A stretch of DNA of 64,000 nt, taken from Gorsachius magnificus (Eukaryota > Chordata > Aves > Pelecaniformes > Ardeidae). Location of the stretch: positions 1,178,001 to 1,242,000 of the forward strand of contig CM067086.1 in the NCBI GenBank assembly GCA_034008185.1, written 5' to 3'. The translations under genes and the position numbers were made by a program. Shown here piece by piece: positions 35,466-54,806 of the stretch. The notes beneath the pieces were generated by a model. It was given only the letters and a program-made list of their open reading frames with translations. It ran no database searches and was not told the origin of the DNA. Every line of letters starts with the position of its first letter. The stretch's first letter is position 1.

Positions 35466-35937
35466 TTCAAGGTTCCCTCCTCGAGCACTGCCTGTGTCCC
35501 GAACGCACCGGAGGGGCCTCGCACCGGTGCTTCCTCCGTCCCACCCATGCAGCGCGCTCGGTCCTTGTGGAAGCAAACCTCTCTGGGCGGGAAGATCTGG
35601 GGTCCTGTCCTCGTGCAGACACCAACGCCCGACTCCAGCAAAGCTGCCATCAGCGTTCAGCGTGCTTCCTCGGTCCAGCAGCAGTGGAAGACACCGCATC
35701 CCACCTGGGGAAGGCGAAAGCTCCTCACGGCTTCCTCCTGAGCGAGGCGGGATGAGCCCCTCGGGATTCAGCCCCGAGCCCACCGCTCCCAGCCCCAAAG
35801 CGAACAGGTACAGCCATCGACAGGAGCAGAGGCGGCGCTGGAGACGTGGCCTGAGCCTGCAGGGAAGGGAGGGGGCGCCCAGGTAAAGGCGGTGGTGTTT
35901 GCCCTACCGCCGGGTCCAGCCATGCTGAACAGGACCG

Positions 35938-36003
35938 AAGGGAACGGTTGGACTCGATGATCTTAAAGGTCTTTTCCAACCGAGGTGATTCTATGATTCT
36001 ATG
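35938..36003 (+). repeat. CR1 tail fragment
   Basis: ACGGTTGGACTCGATGATCT followed by AAAGGTCTTTTCCAACC and GATTCTATGATTCTATGA, an isolated CR1 3' terminus with its octamer repeats. Confidence 0.9.
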
Positions 36004-37212
36004 AAGCTTTTCCAAGGGCACACGTGGCAACACATCCCGGAGCGGCCTTCCTGCCAAAAAACACCCAGGGAGGAGGCTGAGGAGAAGGAGAAGGAGCAGC
36101 AAGGGTGTCCGGCTTAGGAAAAAGCGCTGCCGCACGCCTTCCTTACCAAAATGAGAGGTGGGAAGGGTCAGAGCGCTCTCCTGGGGCAACTGCTCCCGGC
36201 CGGCTCCTCACCGGCTCCCCAGACTCACCGGGAGAGCGGCCGAAGAGGCGGATGCTCCCTGCTGGATCGGTCCCACCGCCCCTGGCAGAGCCCAACCCTT
36301 GACTTTCGCTCCCAGCTCTCGTCCCTTCAAGGATCCAAAGGCACTCCTTGCCGCAGCAAGCTTAATTCAGTCTTTTCTTTAATCTTCATGACCGCTGGCT
36401 GGTCTGGGACAAGGGCTGAGCCCATGCAGAGCAAACATAGGCAGGACCCCCCCCCGTGCCCGGGAGCAGAGCCCCCTTGGGGCTCCGGGGTGCAGGCAGG
36501 GAAGGGCATTTCGCCCCCAGCAGCCCCACACGCGGCTTCCTCTGCTTTAGCAACGCAATATCGCAATATTCCCTTCCAGAAAAGCCCTTTTCACAGCAGG
36601 CCAAACCCCCTCAAACCCTGCCGGAGCGTTGTCAAAGGAGCCGACCTTGCTGAGGCCAGAAGGGAGGGTTTCCAAAGGCTTCCCCCCCCCCCCTCCTTCT
36701 TCACCTGCGTGGTGCAATTTTCTCCTGGATAAGCCAGGGCCCAGACAAGTTTCTCTAAAAATTCCAGGGGAAATCTGGTAACCACATCCATCCCCTGGCT
36801 GTTTCTCCAGCTGCCGAAGGATTTTCATCAGTCCTTTTCTTTAGTTCCTGTTCAGGACAAAATCCGCACGGATTTACCCCTCACCAACCAGATTATTCTC
36901 CTGCTGTTCATAGAAAACGCGACCAAGCCTTTCACAGCCGCCCCGGACCAACGTGGCCACGCTTGCCGTCACCCCTCCTGACCCCAGCAGGGGCACTGGC
37001 CACAGATCTCCAGGAGCAAAAGAAGGTTTCTAGGTAGGCTTTCAGGAAGGGACCAGGGGATGGGAATGCTCCCCCTCCCTCACCCCCTGAAATGCTGAAC
37101 ATGTCAGGGTTGGGGGCAGGAGGGGATCCGAGACGCCTGCTTCGGCGCTAGCAATGGCAGCCTGGCGCAGCCACGGTTCTTTGGGTAGGTCCCTGAGCAG
37201 CCAGCACCTTCA

Positions 37213-37737
37213 TTATAGGATCATTAAGGTTGGAAAAGACCTCCAAGATCACAGAGTCCAACCATCAACCCAACATCCCCACGCCTACTAACCCCTGTCC
37301 CAAAGCACCACGTCTGCATGGTTTTTGAAGACCTCCAGGGATGGGGACGCCACCACCTCTCTGGGCAGCCTCTTCCAATGCTTGACCACTCTTTCGGTAA
37401 AGAATTTTCTCCCAACATCCAACCTAAACCTGCCCTGGCACCATCTTTTTAGTAGGGCCAGCTGTGACAGGACAAGGGGGGATGGTTTTAAACTGAAGCA
37501 GGGGAGGTTTAGACTGGATCTAAGGAAGAAATTCTTTACCATGAGGGTGGTGAAACCCTGGCGGGGGTTGCCCAGAGAGGGGGTGGGGGCCCCATCCCTG
37601 GGAACATTCCAGGCCAGGTTGGACGGGGCTGTGAGCAACCTGATGTGGTTCAAGGTGTCCCTGCTCCTGCAGGGGGGTTGGGCTGGGGGACCTCTAGGGG
37701 TCCCTTCCAACCCAAACCATTCTGTGATTCTATGATT
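37213..37737. repeat. Inverted CR1 pair
   Basis: A minus-oriented copy (37213 to about 37440) meets a plus-oriented copy (about 37441-37737, ending CATTCTGTGATTCTATGATT). The junction is abrupt at CACCATC/TTTTTAGTAGGGCC, suggesting one element landed in the other. Confidence 0.88.
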
Positions 37738-38131
37738 GTGCTCCGAGTGTTATAAGTTCTAAAAAGCCTGAGGGAAGAGGAGGTCTGCTGTCCAGCAGAG
37801 CACCGCAGAGGGGTCCCACCCTGCTGGCTGGGGCCACAGGTTTTGACCTCAGAGCTGTGGGGAGTCGGGTGCTGCTTAGGGAAAAAAAAAAAAACAAAAC
37901 ACCAAACCAAAAAACCAAACAACAAACCCCACACTTCAGGGGAAAAAAACCCAAGAAGATGTAGTGAGCAATACGGTTGGACTCTTGCTGTTGAAGGGGT
38001 TTCAGCTGCCAAGCCCTCGGAAGGGCGGCAGGCCCCGTGGCAAGGGGCGGGGGGTGGTGGCAGCGGTGACAGCCCGGGCAGCTGCAGCCCGGCCGCAGCA
38101 AGAAGAGCAGGACGCTCACCCTGCCACCGCC

Positions 38132-39562
38132 ATGTGGGGCTTTCAGCGGGGCTCCAGGCTGCTGGCCACCGTGCTGCGGACCCCACGGGTCGCCCGGGCG
38201 CAGGTCACCTCCAAGCCACCTGAACACCCCGTCTCTCCTGCTGTGAGTAGCTTGGGGTGGGGGGGTGGCTGAAAAGGCAGGGAGGGGGGAGACCTTGCTC
38301 CCGGGGGACCCCCTGGTCAGAGGGGCACAACCCCCACCTCTGCCTTATAGCCAAATTATTTTTGTTGGGAGTGAAAGCAAAAGGGGAGGGGGGAGAAAAA
38401 GGAGGAAAGGTGCCCCCAGAGCAGTGCAGGCTCCAGCCTGCACCCCCACAGAGGGGTATGTGCCCTGCCCCCCCTTCTGGCACTTGCTTCCATTTTATTT
38501 TATCCTGTCCAGTCTTTAACCTTTGGGGTTTAGGGTACCTGCTGAGGGTCCCCTGCAGCTCAGGGCGCCCAAGCCATGGGGCAGCCTGAGGACCTTGGGG
38601 AGGAGGTGGCAGTGGCACTGGCAGTCCCTCAATGCAGCACAGGGGCAGACCTGGGCCCTGTTCCCCCCCCTTTCATGGGGCACTCACCCCAAAGAAGGGG
38701 TCCCCGTGGGCAAGGATGGGGTCTGCTGTCACCACAGAGCTGGGGTGAGTAGGTCCCTCCGTCATTCCTCCCCCTGGGGACGATCCCCACCAGAACAGCA
38801 GCCGCTTGGACCCTCCTGGCCTGGGTGAAACGAGCTCGGAAAAAAGGAGCTTTGCACCCATAAATCCTGCCTGGGTTTCACCTCCACCCCTCGCATGTGG
38901 AGTTTTCCCCCTGCTGCCATTCCAAGGGCTGCAATAAAGTGCTTCATGAGCCTGGAGACACTTTTTCTAGGCAAATAAAAAAAAAAAAAAAAAAAAAAAA
39001 GAAATAAAGGCGATAGCGCAAGGGGTTAAGCACTGCCCTGGTACACCAGAAATAGAAGAGGCTGCTGCCAGTTGCAATTCCCACCTCAAAGTCATCTGAA
39101 AGTCAGGCACAGCTGCTTTTAGAAACACCGTGAGCCCCAGCCTCGCTGCCGACTGAAGGTCACGAGTCCCTCCCATTTCCCCACGAGTATCGTGACAGAA
39201 AAACACCGGGTGACAGAAACAAACCTGGACAGCAACGGACCTGGTCCGCTGCTGGTGGGAACCGCTGTGCCTACCCCAGCCTCCCTCCCGCAGCCCCCGG
39301 GTGCGTCCACCTGACAGCCGTGGGGCTGGAATCGTCACGGAGCACGGATGATCCCTCGCATGAGACGCGGCACCGGCGCGCGGCCATCCCAGGAGCCCCC
39401 ACGTACAACGGGGCTGTCGCGTGGCCAACCCACTCATTCTTCCATTTCTTCTCCCACCGGCAGGAGCAGGCCATCGCGCTTTCCGTGATGTCCCTCTGCT
39501 TCCTGACGCCAGCTGCCTGGATCCTGGCGCACGTGGAGCACTACAAGAGCAGATCAGATTAA
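38132..39562 (+). CDS. COX8B: Cytochrome c oxidase subunit 8B (heart/muscle type), mitochondrial
   Basis: Small nuclear-encoded subunit of respiratory complex IV, one membrane helix in the inner mitochondrial membrane. Exon 1 is 38132-38242 (37 codons, ATG in GCCGCCATGTGG context) and exon 2 is 39464-39562, joined in phase 0, giving 69 residues, the normal length for COX8. The N-terminus MWGFQRGSRLLATVLRTPR is arginine-rich without acids, a typical mitochondrial targeting sequence. The mature part likely begins near VTSKPPEHPVSPA; EQAIALSVMSLCFLTPAAW then ILAHVEHYKSRSD is the conserved helix and tail. The SPxEQAI.LSV pattern resembles mammalian COX8B (COX8H) more than COX8A. The location between PGGHG and PSMD13 matches rodent Cox8b; the human gene is a pseudogene. 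The GC-rich, TATA-less start region suits a mitochondrial housekeeping gene. Confidence 0.93.
38977..39000 (+). repeat. Poly-A tract in the COX8B intron
   Basis: A run of about 24 A preceded by AATAAA words (38933-38938 and in GGCAAATAAA) and followed by GAAATAAAGG. It resembles the end of a retroposed cDNA or a cryptic 3' end inside the intron. Confidence 0.75.
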
Positions 39563-41601
39563 GCAGTGGCAAGAACAAAACCCGCGCCCGGCTGGGAGCA
39601 GAAGTACGAGTGAAGAGAAGACCACAGAACAGCTCTTCACAGGGAAGGAACCCGCTGAGTTTGTTCATTAAATTCACGTTAGCGTTCAGCGTAACGGCGT
39701 GTTGGTTTTGCTTCAACCGCGTGCTTGTTCACAGGGGAGCAGACCTGCTGCCGGCCAGCGTGCCGGCCCAAAGGCAGTGCTCCTGCCCGAGTTTGCAGCA
39801 GGCTCCAGCAGGGAGGCGTATTTCCCAGCGGAGCTTTTACCTTGTACAGTTGCAGCACAGCATAGGGCAGATACCAAGGAACCCCTCACAGCACCAGCAC
39901 GGGTGCAAAAATCCAGTTAAATTCCTAGCGGGAAAATACTCAAAGGCTGTAAGTGACATTTAGAATGGCCTGCGGTCTGGGTGCTGCACATCTGACCTCC
40001 TCCTGCACGAGGAACCTCTCCAGCCCCCAAACACACCCCAGATCTCCTCAACTATTTGTGTTGGGGCAGCAGCCAGCCAGCGCTTGCTCCCACCCGGGAA
40101 GGTCGGGGTAGCAAATACCCCCAGATATCTCCGGAACGACTGCCGTAACTGACTCAGGGTGCAGATCTTCATGCTCGCTTCAGTGAGCTGCTCAAGAACG
40201 CAGCCGCAGCGAGCGCTCCCCGCAGCACACGGGGGTTTGTCAGAAGACTCTTGGGAGCCTTCGGTGCTGTTTTGCCAGCCAGGCTCCGGGGTTTCTGACA
40301 CCCACCTAGAGCGACAGCAGCCCTACGGCACGTCAGCTTGGCCCCACGGTTGGCATGCCACCGACTCCTAACGTGTAGCCACATGACACTACTGAGAAGA
40401 CTGTGCTTTTTGAAGCCCCTTTTCCCGTCCTTAGCTATGAAATAAAGGGAGTATTTTCCCAAACAGAACACTTGTCTCCTCTGCACGCTCTTCTGAAGCG
40501 GTACCAGCGACACCAGGAACAAGCTTTGGAAGACAAGATGCAGCATGAACGAGGGAAAGTCAAAGTGCAGAACACAGGAGGAGAAAACACGGTGGCTCAA
40601 CGCAGACTCCGGCAGCCGAAGGAATGAGGGCAGCACAAAAACCTGATGGACGGGATGGGGAAGGGGCAGGCATGCAGAACCAAACAACTTCAAACACGGA
40701 AGAAATTCAGGCCAGAACGGCTCAGAGGCAGCAAGGTGGAGCGTGAGCAGGTACAGGGCCTGACGATTGGATTATTTTGTTGTTTTTAAAAAGCTTAAGT
40801 CTTCCTTGCCTGGGGCATCGTCGCACCTGCAGCCAGCATCAGCCACGTGCGGTCTCTTCTCCATTGCTGGCATTGAACCCTCAGAATCAAGACAGCGAAC
40901 TAGAAAAGGCATACAAAGCGTGAGAATTCCAGCAGTGCAGTTTGTTGGCGCAACCCCGGAGAATCAAGGCGGTAACCGAGCTCTTAAATCACAGCAGTAA
41001 CCACAGGGTGCTGCCAAGCAAGGACTGACCACGGATACGTTGGCAGCAGCATTTAAAAATCCACTTCGACCCTGACAGAGGCCGAGGTCTGCTGTTACTG
41101 CCTGATCATCAGGAGCACGATGCACCCAAAGGGATGCCTGGAGGGAGCCTCCAGATCAGATCTGCCTTGGTTTCAGTTCTTGATGTGCCCCATTATCTTC
41201 CATCCCTATGAAGACACCACAGCAGGGCAAAACAATTACATTACAGAGAGCTTTTAAGGTAGCAGGAGGCAAAAGCAGAAGAAAAACTTGTTGTCTGGGC
41301 CTTATTTAGGCCTTTTCAGCCAGGAACGTGTGCTCAGCTTGAGACAAGGCACCAGGCCTACCGCTTCCCACAGCAGAAAGGAACTTGACCACAGAGTACA
41401 CACCAAGGCACTGCACACTAAGTAAATTACACACCAGCCCCACCGGCCATTAACAGGGTGCTTAAACCTGTACCGCTCTTGGGCAGACGGGTTTTGGAAC
41501 GTTAAAACTTCAAGGAGGAGTATTTTTAACCGGACCAGAGGCTCAGCTGCCAGTTACGAAGACAACAAACACAGAACTACAGAAAAGGGAAGGCAGAGAA
41601 G
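39563..41601. other. COX8B 3' flank and convergent spacer to PSMD13
   Basis: No further gene seen. Candidate COX8B poly-A signals are ATTAAA at 39667-39672 and AATAAA at 40441-40446. The rest is unremarkable sequence without conserved reading frames or CR1. Confidence 0.55.
39667..39672 (+). terminator. Candidate COX8B polyadenylation signal
   Basis: ATTAAA in TTCATTAAATTCACG, 105 bases after the stop, followed by GT-rich sequence (GGCGTGTTGGTTTTG), consistent with the very short 3' UTR of COX8 mRNAs. Confidence 0.55.
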
Positions 41602-41607
41602 TTTATT
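41602..41607 (-). terminator. PSMD13 polyadenylation signal
   Basis: Minus strand reads CTGGAATAAACTTCTCTGCC, about 690 bases past the PSMD13 stop; it is the clearest AATAAA on that strand there. Confidence 0.55.
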
Positions 41608-42296
41608 CCAGCAATACTGCCGCACCTCACTTCAGCACAAAGTGTTCGTAAAAGACAACCACCCCCAAAGGTATATAAAAACACATCCACTAAACGGTAA
41701 TCCTGGAAAAGACCCTTTGATGGAGTAAACACTCCCTCTGCTGCAGATGAGGAGGAGGGGTGGTGGAGAAGAGGGCCAGAGGAGACGATGATTACAGCGA
41801 TGCTGCCTTGGGGCTGCTGCAGGGGCAGGGGGAGAGAGGTTACCGGGGAAGGCTGCGCCCTCCTAAGGCCAACACCAGGTATCCATCAGGCACCTCTCCA
41901 GCGTGTTTCCATGAGGAAGCTTCTGCTACCCCTTTTACCCGGCAAAGGGCCTCCCCTCCTGTAACATGCAACCAGCATCACATCCTCCCACAACAGCTTG
42001 ATAACAAGATTGACAAATCAACCACTGCGGAGCCTCTGTCCTCCTTCTACGAGAGCAGGATGGGCGCTCTCGCAGCCAGTGCCACTAATGTTAGCGCATA
42101 GGGAAATCTTGACTCCATGCACCAAAGGGTTACACAGCAAAAGGCCACTTACTCCTCCCAACAAGCCTCAAAAAGCTGCTCTCCCCTCTGCCCACCCACC
42201 CCCCTTCCGTATAATTCAGTACAGAGTCAGTGGTCTGAGAGCTGCTGGCGTCAAACAGCAGGAGGAATTGCTCTCCCAAGGGTAGTGCAAGGTCCT

Positions 42297-51462
<9,166 letters not shown>

Positions 51463-51680
51463 GGCGGCCGAGGGACGGAGGCAGAGAGAGAGAAAAAAAA
51501 AGGAGGCAGCGACGCCACCACCCGCCCGCGCCCGCCGCCGCCGGAAATGCACACTCACTTCCGGCGCCGCGCGGGGCACGCTGGGTACCGCGGGGTACGC
51601 TGGGTACCGCGGGGCACGCTGGGTACCGTAGGGCCCCGCGGCGACCGCCCTCCCCGCCCCGCGGTAGCCATGGCAACGCC
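51463..51680 (-). promoter_or_regulatory. PSMD13 CpG promoter with ETS sites, 19-bp triplication and RFX X-box
   Basis: The GC-rich region upstream of the PSMD13 ATG has two opposed ETS cores (CCGGAAAT at about 51541 and CACTTCCGG at about 51556), as in many housekeeping promoters. A 19-bp unit, CGCGGGGCACGCTGGGTAC, is repeated three times (51570-51627). GTAGCCATGGCAAC at 51664-51677 is a full palindromic X-box matching the RFX consensus GTNRCC-N(0-3)-RGYAAC. No TATA box. A CR1 insertion begins just upstream at 51703. Confidence 0.6.
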
Positions 51681-51702
51681 TTGCCCCTGGCTTTCATGGA
51701 CT

Positions 51703-52250
51703 CATAGAATCGCTTTGGTTGGAAAAGCCCTTTAAGATCATCGCGTCCAACCTTTAACCTAACAGAAGGGAAGCTAAAGGGTTAACAAAAGGACCTTTGT
51801 GAAGCCAACTGTAGATCCATCTTAAATTGCTAGCATTGTGTTTTAGGTTAACTTACTAATCATATGAAGTAAACTATAGAGAAGAATCATAGACTCATAG
51901 AATCACCTCGGTTGGAAAAGCCCTTTAAGATCATCGAGTCCAACCGTTAACCTCACCCTGCCATCCCACCACTAAACCCTGGCCCTCAGCACCTCATCCG
52001 TCCTTCTTTTAAATCCCTCCAGGGATGGGGACTCGACCACCTCCCTGGGCAGCCCATTCCAGAGCCTGACAGCCCTTTCGGTGAAGAAGTTTTTCCCAAT
52101 GTCCAACCGAAACCTGCCCTGGCGCAGCTTCAAACCATTCCCCCTCGTCCTATCATCTGTTACCAGGGAGAAGAGGCCGACCCCCACCTCGCTACAGCCT
52201 CCTCTCAGGCAGTTGTAGGGGCGATGAGGGCTCCCCTCAGCCTCCTCTTC
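51703..52250 (-). repeat. Two CR1 tail fragments
   Basis: 51703-51760 (ATAGAATCGCTTTGGTTGGA) and 51885-52250 (AGAATCATAGACTCATAGAA then CCTCGGTTGGAAAAGCCC). A short non-repeat segment (about 51761-51884) lies between them. Both are minus oriented, between PSMD13 and SIRT3. Confidence 0.9.
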
Positions 52251-52252
52251 AC

Positions 52253-53468
52253 AGAATCCCAGACTGGCAAGGGTTGGAAGGGACCTCGGGAGATCACCCA
52301 GTGCCCACCCCCCTGCTCAAGCAGGTTCTCCTAGAGCATCTTACACAGGACTTCATCCAGGCGAGGGTTGAATATCTCCAGAGAAGGAGACTCCACAGCC
52401 CCCCTGGGCAGCCTGGGCCAGGGCTCAGGCACCCTCAAAGTCAAGAAGTTCTTCCTCATATTCAACTGAAACCTCTTATGTCTCAGGTTGTGCCCATGGC
52501 CCCTTGTCCTGGCGCTGGGCACCACTGAGAAGAGTCTGGCTCCGTCCTCGTGACCCCTACCCTTGAGATATTTGTAGGTGTTGATGAGGTCCCCTCTCAG
52601 CCTTCTCTTCTCCAGGCTGAACAAGCCCAGCTCCCTCAGCCTTTCCTCCTAGGGCAGATGCTCCAGTCCCCCCCCCATCCTTGTTGCCCTCCTCTGGACT
52701 CTCTCCAGGAGTTCCTCATCTTTCTTGAACCGGGGAGCCCAGCACTGGCCCCAGTGCTCCAGGTGGGGTCTCCCCAGAGCAGAGCAGAGGGGGAGGAGGA
52801 AACCTCCCTCGCCCTGCTGGCCACGCTCCTCTGAATGCACCCCAGGGTGCCATTGGCCTTCTTGGCCACCAGGGCACCCTGCTGGCTCATGGCCAGCTTG
52901 TCATCCCCCAGGACTCCCAGGTCCCTCTGAATGGCAGCGCAGCCTTCCCATGGATCAGCCACTCCTCCCAGTTTGGTGTCATCAGCGAACTTGCTGAGGG
53001 TACGCTCTGTCCCCTCGCCCAGCTCATTGACGAACAAGTTGAACAAGACCGGGCCGAGCACCGAGCCCTGGGGAACTCCACCAGCTACCGGCCTCCAGCT
53101 GGACTCTGCCCCGCCGATCAGAACCCTCTGAGCCCTGTCCTTCAGCCAGTTCCCGATCCACCTCACTGTCCACTCATCCAACCCACACTTCCTGAGCTTC
53201 CCTATGAGGATGTTATGGGAGACAGGGTCAAAAGCCTTGCTGAAGTCAAGGTAGACAACATCCACCGCTCTCCCCTCATCTACCCAGCCGGTCATGCCAT
53301 CATAGAAGGCTATCAAATTGGTCAGGCATGATTTCCCCTTGGTGAATCCGTGCTGGGTACTCCTGATGATCTTCTTTTTATCTACGTGCTTGGAGAGGAC
53401 ACCCAGAATGAGTTGTTCCATCTTCTCCAGACTAAACACCCCCAGTTCCCTCAGCCGCTCCTCGTATG
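52253..53468 (-). mobile_element. 5'-truncated CR1 LINE with partial reverse-transcriptase domain
   Basis: The longest CR1 copy in the window, from its 3' end (CACAGAATCCCAGACTGGCA, 52253) back into coding sequence. The minus-strand frame (52636-53439) keeps the C-terminal part of the reverse transcriptase: [14 protein letters not shown], motif [16 protein letters not shown], motif [15 protein letters not shown], motif [11 protein letters not shown] and the thumb-side [15 protein letters not shown]. The upstream RT half, the endonuclease and ORF1 are absent, so the copy is dead on arrival. It lies between PSMD13 and SIRT3. Confidence 0.95.
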
Positions 53469-53469
53469 A

Positions 53470-53712
53470 CTTGTGTTATCCCAAACACCCCCGAAATGAC
53501 CCAAAACGGGGTGGGGGGGGGGGGGGGGTGAAGCCGCGTCGCTGCCAGAGAGGTGGGTGCGGCCTACTCGGGCATTGCGGTAGCGCGCGGCGGGTGCCCG
53601 GCGGGGAGCGGCGGCCGTGGCCCCGGCCAGGGAGCGGGGGGCGCCGGCGGGGGGCGGCGGGCGGGCGGCGGGCTCCTGGCGGCGGGTGAGGGCTCGGCTG
53701 TGGGGAAGAGCC

Positions 53713-53746
<34 letters not shown>

Positions 53747-53957
53747 CGCTGAGGGAGCACCGGCCGCGCGTCGCTGCCCGCCGGTGCTACCCCCCAACCC
53801 CCCCCCCCCCCCCCCTCGGCTCTGTGCTTTCTTTTGCAGCGTGGAGGAACCTGTGGGAGCGCGGCCCCAGGGATGGCAGCGGGGGACCCGGCGGCCTGGC
53901 CCGGCTCTCCCTGGGCTTTGGGGACGGCAGAGGGGCGGCCGGCTCCGGAGCGCGGAG
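53470..53957 (+). other. SIRT3: SIRT3 CpG-island start region with two 5' exons
   Basis: Two exon-like segments: one ending at 53685 (GGCGG|GTGAGG) and one at 53840-53957 (TTTTGCAG|CGTGG to GCGGAG|GTAGGG). Phases 1 and 2 match each other and the exon at 55337. The shared open frame (from the stop at 53529-53531) encodes Gly/Arg-rich sequence and WRNLWERGPRDGSGG, resembling a targeting presequence, but contains no ATG. The only ATG (53873) is in another frame that stops soon after the next junction. Confidence 0.55.
53715..53746 (+). repeat. 32-base poly-G run in the first SIRT3 intron
   Basis: About 32 consecutive G following CCCC. A run of this length is prone to length error and strong G-quadruplex formation. 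Confidence 0.9.
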
Positions 53958-54107
53958 GTAGGGCTGCCCGGTGCGCGGGGCCCAGCAGGCCTCTGCACCG
54001 GGATGCCGGAGGGAGGGAGCCGGTGGGGTTACGCTGGGGGTACGGGGCGGAGGGCATCACCTCTCCCGTCTAAACAGGCAGCCGGGGGGCTGGAGCTGGA
54101 ATCCTAA

Positions 54108-54205
54108 AATCCTAGAATGTTTTGGGTTGGAAGAGATCATCCCCTGCAGGGAGCAGGGACCTCTAGGGGTCCCTTCCAACCCTAAACATTCTAGGATTCT
54201 AGGAC
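54108..54205. repeat. Palindromic CR1 tail
   Basis: TCCTAGAATGTTTTGGGTTG on the left and CAACCCTAAACATTCTAGGA on the right are near-perfect reverse complements around a centre of about 45 bases, two CR1 termini in a foldback. Confidence 0.88.
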
Positions 54206-54518
54206 ACCGCTAACCAGATCAGGTTGGGAAAGATGGGAGAGGTTTACCAGAGGAGTATCAGTGGTTTAGAGATTTATTCGTGGTTAGGAGGTGGTGGGTT
54301 TAGCTCCCCGGGGGCCTGCTCTGGCGAGGCAGACACTGCCCACCCTACCCAGGCCGCAGCCGGCACCTGCAGCTCGGTAATTGCTACTTGCGGATTGCCA
54401 GGATCCAGCAGCTCGCTCTCTCTTGGCTCTTCGCCTTCCCACGCCTCCGCTGGACGGCTCATGATGTCCTTGCCCCAGCAGGCACTAATTGTCTGGGGAG
54501 AAGCTGTTCCTTGAGATG

Positions 54519-54806
54519 ATAATGACTTTGCAGTGGTGCCCAGCACCAGGACAAGGGGCAATGGGCACAAACTGAAGCACAAGAGGTTCCAGTTGAATAT
54601 GAGGAAGAACTTCTTTACTCTGAGGGTGTCCAAACCCTGGCCCAGGCTGCCCAGGGGGGCTGTGGAGTCTCCTTCTCTGGAGATATTCAAAGCCCGCCTG
54701 GATGAAGTCCTGTGTAAGATGCTCTAGGAGAACCTGCTTGAGCAGGGGGGTGGCACTGGGTGATCTCCCGAGGTCCCTTCCAACCCTTGCCAGTCTGGGA
54801 TTCTGT
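54519..54806 (+). repeat. CR1 LINE 3' fragment
   Basis: From TGACTTTGCAGTGGTGCCCA to GCCAGTCTGGGATTCTGTC, the terminal part of a CR1 inside a SIRT3 intron. Confidence 0.9.

Larger units (their letters stand above)
32168..38131. other. Gene-free interval between PGGHG and COX8B
   Basis: Nearly 6 kb with no supportable exon. Just upstream of the PGGHG ATG is a possible 5'-UTR splice acceptor on the minus strand (TTGTTCTGCAG at about 32190). Then come an AT-rich, TATA-repeat block (about 32810-33140), a short CpG-rich island (about 33200-33600) without a recognisable gene, an AT-richer stretch (33940-34430), CR1 pieces, and the GC-rich COX8B start region. Mammals carry NLRP6 in this interval; no NACHT or LRR coding was seen. 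Confidence 0.6.

Noticed and set aside
53617..54107. Separate Gly/Arg-rich proteins in the SIRT3 CpG island.
   Set aside because: No ATG in the frame matching splice phases, low-complexity composition, and a 32-G run inside; better explained as SIRT3 5' exons and intron.
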